From NCBI GenBank assembly GCA_016177875.1, contig JACOUL010000020.1, forward strand, positions 1 to 64,000: 64,000 bases of DNA, given 5' to 3'. A program made the position numbers and the translations under genes. Shown piece by piece: positions 1 through 8,000 of this stretch. The DNA is from Burkholderiales bacterium (lineage in GTDB: Bacteria > Pseudomonadota > Gammaproteobacteria > Burkholderiales > Burkholderiaceae_D). The notes below the pieces were generated by a model. The model worked only from the letters and a program-made list of their open reading frames with translations. It was not told the DNA's origin and searched no databases. Position 1 is the first letter of the stretch, and every line of letters starts with the position of its first letter.

Positions 1-23
1 ACGTTCTGATGAACACTACTCAT
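1..23 (-). CDS. Start of a gene running off the left edge, probably a transposase
   Basis: An ATG (positions 23-21, minus strand) follows AAGGAG (36-31) with seven bases between, a strong ribosome binding site. Only seven complete codons are visible, reading M-S-S-V-H-Q-N before the edge. Its position just inside a TGT-type element end and its orientation suggest a transposase. The family (IS481-like) is inferred from memory of the N-terminus and cannot be shown from this window. Confidence 0.4.
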
Positions 24-93
24 GGGGTTACTCCTTGGCGCTTTTAGCGCAGATTGATAAAGATTCGCACCTCTATCAAACCGGGTAACCCCA
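23..93 (-). promoter_or_regulatory. Leader inverted repeat that could mask the transposase start
   Basis: TGGGGTTAC (23-31) and GTAACCCCA (85-93) are perfect 9-bp inverted arms. Nested inside are GCGC-TTTTA-GCGC (38-50) and TTGATA (54-59) with TATCAA (74-79). In a leftward transcript the long arm pairs with the segment between the ribosome binding site and the ATG, including the A of the start codon. Such structures in insertion sequences form only in read-through transcripts from outside and block transposase translation. The repeat is seen; the function is inferred. Confidence 0.45.
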
Positions 94-108
94 CCCTTTG
101 GCAAGGTC

Positions 109-2958
109 TTACTGTACGATCAAGTCGGAACTACTACAGCTGATCTCCTTTAGCGATACTGCCTTTCTAGTATCCAATCTAAACAAAGGTTGATGTAGCC
201 CACGCTGAACGCCAAATTCCCGTGGTGAGTGAACATTGCCAAAAATGGCTGCCGTTACCTGACACACAGCATTTAGCTCGTTTTCGGTCGCCTTCGCTAG
301 CGAGTCGTTCGTACGAATTTCATTCAAAACGTTGTGCGCATGTTGGAGTTGTTTCAGCTTCCCATCGTCTGAACGAATACTGGCTTCAATCTCGATGAGT
401 TGCTCCCGTGCTTTCTGTTCAATCCCACCAAGCCGTTGCTCATTTGATGAGGCGGCTATATATTTTTCAGCGGCCGACACCGCGCTTCCCATTGGAGCAC
501 TTACTGTAGTAAGGCTAGCATTTTCGTCAATTTTTATAAACTCTTTGATGTAATCGAGATTCTCAATTGCTTGATCTATTGCAGCACACCGCTGCTCAGC
601 AATCGAAAGCATTCTCTCTTCAGGATTTTCTGAAGTTATTTCCGTTGCTGACTGAGATGCAGTAAGAAATTTCCGCTTTAACTCCTCAAGCGCCCGCTTT
701 TCTTCTGAGAGACGCTTCTCGAGCACCTTCCGTTCCTGATCAATAGTAAGCTTGGCTGCGCTAAGATCTGGTTGGGCGGAGATATCTATTCCGGAGGTCT
801 TCGCTCTAGTAATAAGCGCCTGAACCTGCACCTTCGAAAATCCAGCTTCAGCAAGAGCTTCCAACTGTTTGCGACTTCGCTCCAGCCTTTCCTCCGCGGA
901 TGAAATTTTCCCCTGCACTTCTGATATGTCTTTCAGAACATGGTCGAATCGGATGGACGTCGTATCAAGATTGCGCAATTCCGCATATCGCGAAGCGTCT
1001 CCAAGTAACGCTCTTCTTGCTTTGCATTGCGTCTGTTCCGTCATCAATAGATTGAGCCGCGCAGCGACAATCTCCAATGCTTTGTTGGCAGTTGATTCCA
1101 CACTTTCTTCAATCCTGTGGCGCAATTCGATCGCATCAAACTCGCTGCGACAAACTGGGCAGTGTTTCATGTCATGCTGAGACTCAGCAAGTCGCTTTGC
1201 AAGCCGTCGAATGTCCTGCAAAAGAACTTCATTATTCGCCTTGGTAAGCTGTAACGCCTCCAAACTGCTCTTGGTCGCCTGTATTTGGTCGGACAGCTGC
1301 CGCTCTCTTTCTATAACTTTATTAAACGCCTCATCGATAGAATCCTCCGAGAGATCGGCCTTACTCAGATCTTGAAAGGAATTAAGTAGAGGCGCGCTTG
1401 TGGCCAACTTTTTGTCGTCTGCTAGTTTTCGCTCTTCCTCCTCTATCGAACGGATGACATCAAACACGCCCGAAGCTACTGTGTTGCGTATCTCGTCAAG
1501 AAGGCTCAGTTTTTTCAGCCGATCTTGGAGAGTACTTTCAGTCCCTAAAATCTTTCTCTTTTCGGCAGAAATTTCGTTCGCCAAATTCCGTAATATCGTA
1601 ATTCTATTTTTTGCTTCTTCTCGTTGTTTTCGTATAATCCGAGGTACCACTGCCCCCTCAGCCCAATCGGCGTCGAGAATTTCACGTATTAGGGAGTACA
1701 GTCTTTGCAAATCCGGAAGAACCGCAACCTCAATGGATTGCTTTGTAAACTGATTTTTCCATTCAAGTCGCCGGAGATCTTCACTAAGCACGAGAAATGC
1801 ATGGTCGGCCTGGTTAGGTGACGCACTGGCGTTTGCAATTTGTTCCTGGGCCGTTCTCTTTTCAGCCGCCCATTTCAGAAGTCTGGTCTTTGTCTTAGAT
1901 ATTTCAGTTTCTATAGGATCGGCCAATTTAGTGATGTGACTCCAAAGATCGGCCGCCTGCGGGCCGGCGACAACCTTAGAAAGCAGATCATCGAAATCCA
2001 CATCAGGATTTTCTGCGAGAAGCGCAGCCTCATCGGTACTCAAAAAGTTATATCTTGCGAAGCTGTTCGCTAAGCTACTTCCACGCAAATCTTTAATACC
2101 GTACCACGTAAGATTTCGAGATTTCAGTTCGTCTATGGCTACGCTCGCATCAACTGGGACCTCCTCTGATTGTATATATCCACGAATGTCGGCCCTTTGT
2201 GTTGGCGAAATACGCGCGTTATCGCCACAGAATAGATATTCAATCGCTTCAAGAATCGAAGTTTTCCCGGTTCCGTTGCTACCGACTATAAGGTTTACGC
2301 TACCTAAATTGTCGAATGTGCGGTCTACCAAGTAATCTCTAAATCGCCTAATTTCAATTTTAGATATAAAGCCCTTAGCAAGAGAGTGAACGCCTTGAGT
2401 GCGCTTAACTGTGGCGCTACGCGTACGTTTTACTTGGTGTCCCTCTCCAATTACTCGAACTGATTCTGCAAGTCCTTTTTGTTCTAGAACGATATCTAGC
2501 TTCTCATTCATCAGACGTGACGTCCAACGACTTAGTACGTCACCCGCTGCCTTCGTTTCTGCTGCAGAAACGGCCAATTCTCTTTGCTGCAAGGCGTCAA
2601 TGAATTGCTGGTTAGTCAAAACAAATTTGCGCGCGTAACTTCGATCCGATTCGATCTTTGCCTTTTCTCTTATTCCTTCAGGAGAAGTTAGAATATTTTC
2701 GTCAGTAATAAAGTATAAATAATGATTCCACCGCAAATCGCCAGGCGTTTCGTAGTACGTACCTCCAAGCACCTGGTCCTGGAAATTGCCTAGCCCATCG
2801 GCCGCTTTAGTTAGGTCGGGCGCCATTGCAAAATAATGCAAGGCAAATAGCCGACCTTGGTCGTCCTTTTCCTCACATCGCAGAACATCCGGAGCAACAA
2901 CGCTCGGATTTTTCAAATATTTGGGTAAATTATTTTTGAAGATCTCGACGTTAATCAC
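109..2958 (-). CDS. Rad50-like zinc-hook ATPase, 3' end removed by an insertion
   Basis: This 949-residue frame starts with GTG, overlapping the upstream gene's stop by 4 bp (GTGA), so the two are translationally coupled. Residues 1-200 form an N-terminal region I do not recognise. A Walker A motif GSNGTGKTS sits at 226-234, followed by long coiled coil broken by a zinc hook C600-P-V-C603, as in Rad50. The C-terminal lobe begins (an IFGNVHSPREF segment), but the frame diverges after V-S-L-K-E-I-S, where the signature motif should be, and ends 10 residues later. Signature, Walker B and D-loop are all missing. In Rad50-type proteins both lobes are needed to bind ATP productively, so this copy is probably inactive. 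Genuine sequence ends at about 139; the tail is encoded by the inserted element. Confidence 0.8.
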   Translation of the reverse strand: MINVEIFKNNLPKYLKNPSVVAPDVLRCEEKDDQGRLFALHYFAMAPDLTKAADGLGNFQDQVLGGTYYETPGDLRWNHYLYFITDENILTSPEGIREKAKIESDRSYARKFVLTNQQFIDALQQRELAVSAAETKAAGDVLSRWTSRLMNEKLDIVLEQKGLAESVRVIGEGHQVKRTRSATVKRTQGVHSLAKGFISKIEIRRFRDYLVDRTFDNLGSVNLIVGSNGTGKTSILEAIEYLFCGDNARISPTQRADIRGYIQSEEVPVDASVAIDELKSRNLTWYGIKDLRGSSLANSFARYNFLSTDEAALLAENPDVDFDDLLSKVVAGPQAADLWSHITKLADPIETEISKTKTRLLKWAAEKRTAQEQIANASASPNQADHAFLVLSEDLRRLEWKNQFTKQSIEVAVLPDLQRLYSLIREILDADWAEGAVVPRIIRKQREEAKNRITILRNLANEISAEKRKILGTESTLQDRLKKLSLLDEIRNTVASGVFDVIRSIEEEERKLADDKKLATSAPLLNSFQDLSKADLSEDSIDEAFNKVIERERQLSDQIQATKSSLEALQLTKANNEVLLQDIRRLAKRLAESQHDMKHCPVCRSEFDAIELRHRIEESVESTANKALEIVAARLNLLMTEQTQCKARRALLGDASRYAELRNLDTTSIRFDHVLKDISEVQGKISSAEERLERSRKQLEALAEAGFSKVQVQALITRAKTSGIDISAQPDLSAAKLTIDQERKVLEKRLSEEKRALEELKRKFLTASQSATEITSENPEERMLSIAEQRCAAIDQAIENLDYIKEFIKIDENASLTTVSAPMGSAVSAAEKYIAASSNEQRLGGIEQKAREQLIEIEASIRSDDGKLKQLQHAHNVLNEIRTNDSLAKATENELNAVCQVTAAIFGNVHSPREFGVQRGLHQPLFRLDTRKAVSLKEISCSSSDLIVQ

Positions 2959-4694
2959 TTTTCAGGCTCCGTGATGTTGTTACCAAGCGGGACTGTTTTA
3001 TCGATAGGATTCGGCACGCGAGGCGAAAATATCTTCACCTCCGTTCCATCCTGATACACGACACTAAATCGGTCAGGCTTTTTGCCGCGTCGAGCGAACT
3101 CACCAGCCTTTGCATAGATTCCGGCAAGTTGATCCGGTCGCTTTCCAACCCCTGCATAAATTATGGTTGCCGGCTCTGGATTGCCCCCAACTGAGGTGAC
3201 GTTACAGTACGGATGAGCATGACCCCAACCGAATCTAAATTCGGCCTTTATGTCTTCAAGCGGATGTTTGAATGGAATATTCCCGATTAACGCTGCGAGC
3301 GCCTGCACTTGCGAGACGCCCTCATGTCGCGCATGCTCACCATCGGGGTCTTGTGTCACTGTTATGCGTTGGACGACCTCATCGATGCCTACCCTTGCAG
3401 TCTTGAGTTTGTCTGCCTTGTACCACTCTTCTTCAGGGGAGAACGTCCCTCCAGTAAGCTCGACAATCCGCTCCACAGCCAGCGGACTGGTCGTATGGGC
3501 CAACAGTAGTTGAGGCCCAGCTACGTTGTATCCATCACAGTATGCAGCGAATCCATCATCCAAGTGTTCAGTTCGGGGCTGCCACTGAAACGCTCCTTCA
3601 TCCCAGTGGAAAACTTGAGAAATTTCAGGGCCCAGGCGATAAGATTGGGCCGCCGGCACCCCTATATGCTTTACTTTCGTAGCCCGCAAAAGAAAGGCCG
3701 CCGGTCCGTACGAAAAGTGAAGTACGTGACATTTTTCGCTTTCATTTCTCGTGTAATAAAGGCCGGCACGATGATTACGTTCTACTCGCGCGTCGGCTGT
3801 ATCGACTTGGTTCGATCTGGTATGCCAGGCTGAACCTGCAATATTTGTTTTTATTACTTGAGTACCATTCTCGAAATGGTACTCGATACCGGCGGCCCAG
3901 TTCAAACAAACAAGCTCCGTTTTATCGCACCGAGATCCGAAAAGATGCCGCTTATACCGTGAGTAAACTTCAGCCCTAGGGTTGTCGTTCAGTTGAATAT
4001 GCAGCAGCAAAGTGTCTTCGTAACATTGAGTAAAAGTATCTTCTGGAAGACCTAAAACGTCAGAACATATAAACGTGATGAGGCGAATTTCTGATCGCGG
4101 TCCTTCAAAAATATAGATTTCCGTCCCTTTAACCATTGATTCAACTTCAGTGTTAGCAGGATCGCCGGACGGATGCGTCTTAAATTGAACCAGCATGACC
4201 AATCTATTTGAATCGTCTGCGTTGGCTTTGGTACGAAACAGGTAAATTAAAGGATTGTAGTAAACGGCGGTGTTTGGCTCCAACCGAGTAGGGTCAATGG
4301 ATTCGTGAATCACCGTTGCTTGATTAGCGAACCGCTGCTTTAGTCCTTGGGCCTCGCCGATGCTGAGACTCTCGCAACCTAGTACCCAGATTTTCCCTTC
4401 CTCAGGCCCACCGCCCGTCTGCAGCAGTGCTTCTATTACGCTCCAAGGAACGCTGTACTCCGGCGACACTAGAAGTTCGATTCTTTCTGCGATTGCCAAG
4501 TTAATCGCACCCGTTGCAAGACGCTCCGCGGTGTCACCGTTTAAGTTGCGAATTCCTGTCCGAGAAACAGAAATTTGCGCACGCGGCTGAACAAGTAACG
4601 CGGTATAAAGCGACTCGTCGGCCTTAAGAACCGAAAGCTGCGGATAAGCGAGGCCTTCTTGCTCAAGGACCTGTTTGACCGATGTGGGGACCAT
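2955..4694 (-). CDS. Nitrilase-fold (carbon-nitrogen hydrolase) protein, defence-associated
   Basis: The 579-residue product shows the three catalytic positions of the nitrilase superfamily in the right order and spacing: Glu79 in LVSPEYS, Lys172 in VQFKTHPS and Cys210 in TFICSDV. A later segment (LNWAAG around 264-269, then IAGSAW around 285-290) matches the N-x-x-G and G-S strands of the same fold. The last 250 residues form an extra domain I do not recognise. Nitrilase-fold enzymes hydrolyse or transfer amide and nitrile groups; the substrate here is unknown. The gene lies 172 bp downstream of the WYL regulator and overlaps the Rad50-like ATPase by 4 bp, so it is probably the enzymatic partner of that ATPase. 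The fold assignment rests on motifs only. Confidence 0.7.
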   Translation of the reverse strand: MVPTSVKQVLEQEGLAYPQLSVLKADESLYTALLVQPRAQISVSRTGIRNLNGDTAERLATGAINLAIAERIELLVSPEYSVPWSVIEALLQTGGGPEEGKIWVLGCESLSIGEAQGLKQRFANQATVIHESIDPTRLEPNTAVYYNPLIYLFRTKANADDSNRLVMLVQFKTHPSGDPANTEVESMVKGTEIYIFEGPRSEIRLITFICSDVLGLPEDTFTQCYEDTLLLHIQLNDNPRAEVYSRYKRHLFGSRCDKTELVCLNWAAGIEYHFENGTQVIKTNIAGSAWHTRSNQVDTADARVERNHRAGLYYTRNESEKCHVLHFSYGPAAFLLRATKVKHIGVPAAQSYRLGPEISQVFHWDEGAFQWQPRTEHLDDGFAAYCDGYNVAGPQLLLAHTTSPLAVERIVELTGGTFSPEEEWYKADKLKTARVGIDEVVQRITVTQDPDGEHARHEGVSQVQALAALIGNIPFKHPLEDIKAEFRFGWGHAHPYCNVTSVGGNPEPATIIYAGVGKRPDQLAGIYAKAGEFARRGKKPDRFSVVYQDGTEVKIFSPRVPNPIDKTVPLGNNITEPEK

Positions 4695-4866
4695 ATTTAA
4701 AGTTCGGCGCCTGTGCTTTAGTACAAATTCGGGAAATTGCGCTTAGCAGACGATTCTATCGACGAGATTACGTCTTTGCCACCCCATAAATCTGGTAGCG
4801 CCAAAATACCGCATGTGAATTGTTTGTCGAAATCACCGAATCAAGAGCGTCTCTTTTTAAACGACT

Positions 4867-5721
4867 TCACATTGGCACGATCTCTACAATGATCACTTGC
4901 TGGGCATTTGGCGATTTATCGACACCGTCCTCCACACCGAGACGTCTTTTTAAATAAAACAGGAGCGCACGGCGCACCACGATCTCAGCTTTACCGTTTT
5001 CCATCGCATAGTCTCGTTCGATAATTTCGTGCTGGCCTGCAGCTAACCCTGGATTCGCCGCAATGACCACACGGAAATGTTCGTTCCATTCTTCATCACG
5101 TTCTGGCGATACCTCGGCAGGACGACTTCCCCTAATATCAAGAATTCGTCCCAATACAAAATCGCGAAATGCTGATCTATGCTGACAATATGCGCGCACA
5201 TGCCAGCGCATGCCATCAGATGCAAGCGCATGCGGTTCAATCCATCGCCAACCAGGTAGGTCTGTACTAATCGACTGATACCTGATTTCTATAGCAGTTT
5301 TCGCCTTTATCGCTTGAACAATGGTACGCAGCGTAGAAAAGTCCATCCGCCTTTCGGGCGACGGAAGCACATCAAATGGTGGAGTAAAGTTCAAGACACC
5401 ATGAAGTCCTGACGGGGACTCATCGTGTTCGCTCATAGTCAATTGAGCGAAATAATTCTCAGCCGTTGGATTTATGAATACTGGCTTGAAGGCAGGAGTG
5501 GCGAAGTAAAACTTTCGACTTTTGTCGTATTCGACATTTGCAGGTGCCCGGGCTATGTATTCGCGAAGATCTAAGGATGCCTGGGGAACTGACACGCCGA
5601 AAACCTCAATAAGGTCGCCACGATTGATGCGGCCGTCCCACGTCAATCGAAAATCGATAAATCGCAGCCTTTGTAAAACGCTCCACGATGGATCTGAGCG
5701 TTGAATCTCTAATTCTTTCAT
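4867..5721 (-). CDS. WYL-domain transcriptional regulator (BrxR/CapW-like)
   Basis: The 284-residue length matches BrxR/CapW repressors. Residues 14-75 look like a winged helix-turn-helix. Residues 134-197 are a WYL domain with the typical run of IRYQS, IEPHAL, RWHVRAYC and FRDFVLGRI. Residues 216-262 resemble the C-terminal extension. BrxR and CapW bind palindromes at defence-gene promoters and release them on a ligand signal. This gene heads the leftward nitrilase/ATPase group and is divergent from jetA across 158 bp, so it could control either or both. An imperfect palindrome at 5768-5785 is a candidate operator. Family confidence is high; its targets are inferred from position. Confidence 0.88.
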   Translation of the reverse strand: MKELEIQRSDPSWSVLQRLRFIDFRLTWDGRINRGDLIEVFGVSVPQASLDLREYIARAPANVEYDKSRKFYFATPAFKPVFINPTAENYFAQLTMSEHDESPSGLHGVLNFTPPFDVLPSPERRMDFSTLRTIVQAIKAKTAIEIRYQSISTDLPGWRWIEPHALASDGMRWHVRAYCQHRSAFRDFVLGRILDIRGSRPAEVSPERDEEWNEHFRVVIAANPGLAAGQHEIIERDYAMENGKAEIVVRRALLFYLKRRLGVEDGVDKSPNAQQVIIVEIVPM

Positions 5722-5879
5722 AAGCCCAATATTAGCATAATAATTAGATTGACATATAAACTATACCCATGCCAAGATTGGCGTGTGAATTATATCAAGA
5801 TATTTTTTATACGGACCTCTTGGATTTCAGGTTTGAGATCTTCCTTCAAGACGGTATGCGGAATTTTGTGTAAATAACG
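5722..5879. promoter_or_regulatory. Divergent control region between WYL regulator and jetA
   Basis: This AT-rich 158-bp spacer separates two divergent defence operons. It holds an 18-bp imperfect palindrome at 5768-5785 (inner arms GCCAA and TTGGC around GA, one further outer mismatch) and a perfect ATATC-AA-GATAT at 5792-5803. Either would suit a dimeric WYL repressor. Leftward, a TATTAT-like hexamer lies near the regulator start. No strong ribosome binding site precedes jetA. Confidence 0.5.
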
Positions 5880-7226
5880 ATGAATTGGATACCTTTGCTG
5901 GCATCGGTGGCACGCCTACTGGATGTTCACGACTCACAGCGGACGTTGGGGACCGCGCCGGAATGGGCGAACGAAGTCCGTAACGGCCATAGGGACGGCC
6001 TTTATTTGGACATTGCCACCATCGTCATGGAAACAATCTCGGAAGCCGAGCGCAGCACCTCGGATGAATACGTATCGTTCGATGAAATAGTCAGAGCAGT
6101 GTTCGCACGAGATGTTCACGCCGGTCAAGAGGATGTTTTGTACGTGCTGAACGTGCTTCGATCACCGTCGGAGCTCTGGTACGTCGCCCGCAATCACGAT
6201 GTTCAAGCACTGCAATCAGACAAAAACACCGCGCTCATTGTTAAAACTACGAACGCCGCAGAATACAAACTGAGTCAAGCCGGGCGAGCCGCCGTCGCAC
6301 TAGCAAATTCGTATCAAAGCATCGCCTATATGGAGGGCGACGCACTAAAGATGTTACGTGCGATCGAGGAGAACGACTTTCTGCATTTCATACAATTCGC
6401 CGATGAACTGACTGCGCAAATCCGGCGGGAAATTCTGACGATCCGCGAGCATCTAGAAAAAACGGGACTTAACAACGGCGCAAACGAGTATATCCGCGAC
6501 TCAGCGCGATATCGAAGAATTACAGAAAACACCTTGTCGACCGTTAGTAGCGCAGAGCATGCTTTACACGCCCCCGACATCGCATCGCGGATCGAGTTGT
6601 GGCAGGGCTCTGATGGGCGTGGCATTACCTATGAAATGTTACGCGCAAGAGTAAGGCGCATCCGACAGGTTCTCGAGCAATTTTCACGACTACTACTTGA
6701 ATTGGTAAGAACCAGCCTTCAAAGCGGAAAGTCCTCGATCTCCCCACCCTCATTCATCGAACTCGGCATCTCATTTGTTCTAAATCCCCCGACCGAAGAC
6801 AAACTCGATTGGTTGCTGCGTCAATGGGGAGCACTGGAAACGCGTACCCCCTTTTTCTCGGCATTAGACGGTGAAGGGACTATCACAGGCTCAGGCGTTT
6901 CGCGCAAGCCGATTGGCGAAGTATTTAACGACGAAAAAATCCAAGCCGACGAATTTGTCGGAAGACTGCGATTTGTTGATTGCTATGCCTCTCAGATCAC
7001 CGAGGCTCTATCCGCAGGCCCACTAAATCTATCAACTGCAATCGACAACGGCTGGTTTATTGTTGGCGAAGCGGAGCAGATCGCTGACCTTATCGGAGTA
7101 TTTACATCGCCAGCCGCATTGAAATTGCCAGGCGTCCTCGAAATAAGATTGCAAGAACAGACGAGTACGCGGATCACAAACGCCGGCACCTTGCTGTTTA
7201 ACGATTTGGAGTTGCGACTGACATGA
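5880..7226 (+). CDS. jetA: Wadjet component JetA (MksF/kleisin-like)
   Basis: The 448-residue product is the first gene of a four-gene operon whose order and contents match Wadjet: kleisin-like JetA, small JetB, SMC JetC and toprim JetD. It is mostly helical with no catalytic motif, as expected for the MksF-type subunit that bridges the JetC heads. An upstream in-frame ATG at 5856 runs into a stop, so ATG 5880 is the first usable start, though no clear ribosome binding site precedes it. It overlaps jetB by 4 bp (ATGA). Wadjet recognises small circular DNA by loop extrusion and cleaves it, blocking plasmids. The assignment rests mainly on operon context plus JetC and JetD. Confidence 0.78.
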   Translation: MNWIPLLASVARLLDVHDSQRTLGTAPEWANEVRNGHRDGLYLDIATIVMETISEAERSTSDEYVSFDEIVRAVFARDVHAGQEDVLYVLNVLRSPSELWYVARNHDVQALQSDKNTALIVKTTNAAEYKLSQAGRAAVALANSYQSIAYMEGDALKMLRAIEENDFLHFIQFADELTAQIRREILTIREHLEKTGLNNGANEYIRDSARYRRITENTLSTVSSAEHALHAPDIASRIELWQGSDGRGITYEMLRARVRRIRQVLEQFSRLLLELVRTSLQSGKSSISPPSFIELGISFVLNPPTEDKLDWLLRQWGALETRTPFFSALDGEGTITGSGVSRKPIGEVFNDEKIQADEFVGRLRFVDCYASQITEALSAGPLNLSTAIDNGWFIVGEAEQIADLIGVFTSPAALKLPGVLEIRLQEQTSTRITNAGTLLFNDLELRLT

Positions 7227-7981
7227 GAATACAAGACGTAGGCCGGATCCACGGCTACCTGATTCGCCATCGCCAAATTGGCACGAAAAGCGAGCGTGGC
7301 GGGGTCGACAAGGAAGAGCGCGCAATCGCTATTTCTCTTCGTGACGCCGGTCCGGAGGCAAAGGCGCTATTGCGTCAACTATTTGAAGGACAAGGCTTAG
7401 TGCTGCACGAATTCGGCGAGTCAGATGTGAAAGGAACGGGTGGAGGCACCGTATTCGTTCTCGCGCGCTCACCGGAGTCTAGAGTTCCTTTTTTTGGATA
7501 TGAACAGCTCATCTTCAACATGAAGCAAAACAACGATACCCAAGCGGATGCAAAGACTTGGTTCGTACACATCTGGTTCGTGTTACTTGATCTGTTCTAT
7601 ACGAGCAGGCAGCGTGGTCCCGCCGAAATGCAAGGCTACGTCGACACTACTTTCACCACCGACGTCTTGGTGCAGTCAGTAAGGAAGTATCTCTATGATC
7701 ATGTCCGAAAGATAGACCGGCAGTCTATCTTGGATACATCAGTTTACGAAACCTTGTTATCTGAAAAGAAGAAGCGACTAGAGAGATACTGCTCGTCGTT
7801 TCTCGAACTGATGCTTGACGCTCACTTGATCGAGCGACGGGGTGTCGATACATATCGACAATCGCTTTTAAGCGCATACGAAATGAAATTGAATTTTGAC
7901 AGGCAGTTGGCGCTTCTTTTGCCGTCTGCTACGCCTATTGATGCGGCCCACGCTCTTCTAATCACGCCAGAAGACGCATGA
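7223..7981 (+). CDS. jetB: Wadjet component JetB (MksE-like)
   Basis: The 252-residue product has the size and position of the MksE-like winged-helix subunit that binds the kleisin in Wadjet and MksBEF condensins. It starts at the ATGA overlap with jetA and is followed 19 bp later by jetC. The N-terminal part (EERAIAISLRDAG, then LVLHEFGESDVKGTGGG) has no enzymatic motif; the C-terminal half is helical. Stoichiometric coupling with JetA is suggested by the overlap. The call depends on operon context more than on recognisable sequence. Confidence 0.75.
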   Translation: MRIQDVGRIHGYLIRHRQIGTKSERGGVDKEERAIAISLRDAGPEAKALLRQLFEGQGLVLHEFGESDVKGTGGGTVFVLARSPESRVPFFGYEQLIFNMKQNNDTQADAKTWFVHIWFVLLDLFYTSRQRGPAEMQGYVDTTFTTDVLVQSVRKYLYDHVRKIDRQSILDTSVYETLLSEKKKRLERYCSSFLELMLDAHLIERRGVDTYRQSLLSAYEMKLNFDRQLALLLPSATPIDAAHALLITPEDA

Positions 7982-8000
7982 TATTCACAAAGGAACAACG

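Larger units (their letters stand above)
1..138 (-). mobile_element. End of an insertion sequence (possibly IS481 family) inserted in the ATPase gene
   Basis: Homology-like reading of the neighbouring ATPase stops abruptly at position 138/139, exactly where its ABC signature should begin. Reading leftward from 138 the sequence starts TGTAGTAGTTCC, a TGT terminus typical of many mobile elements. An open reading frame with a good ribosome binding site begins about 115 bp inside, on the same strand, as expected for a transposase gene. The first residues of that frame (MSSVHQN) resemble my recollection of IS481-family transposases, but only seven complete codons are visible. The other end and the target duplication lie outside the window. 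The insertion is well supported by the truncation; the family is a guess. Confidence 0.5.

Noticed and set aside
20-95. Cloverleaf-like folding that could be a tRNA
   Set aside because: The 7-bp outer stem fits an acceptor arm, but there is no T-arm TTC loop and no 5-bp anticodon stem with 7-base loop.
113-138. Left end of the Tn7-like transposon
   Set aside because: The TGT terminus here is on the minus strand, so the element extends leftward, away from tnsABC; the flanking five bases also do not match CGTTT.
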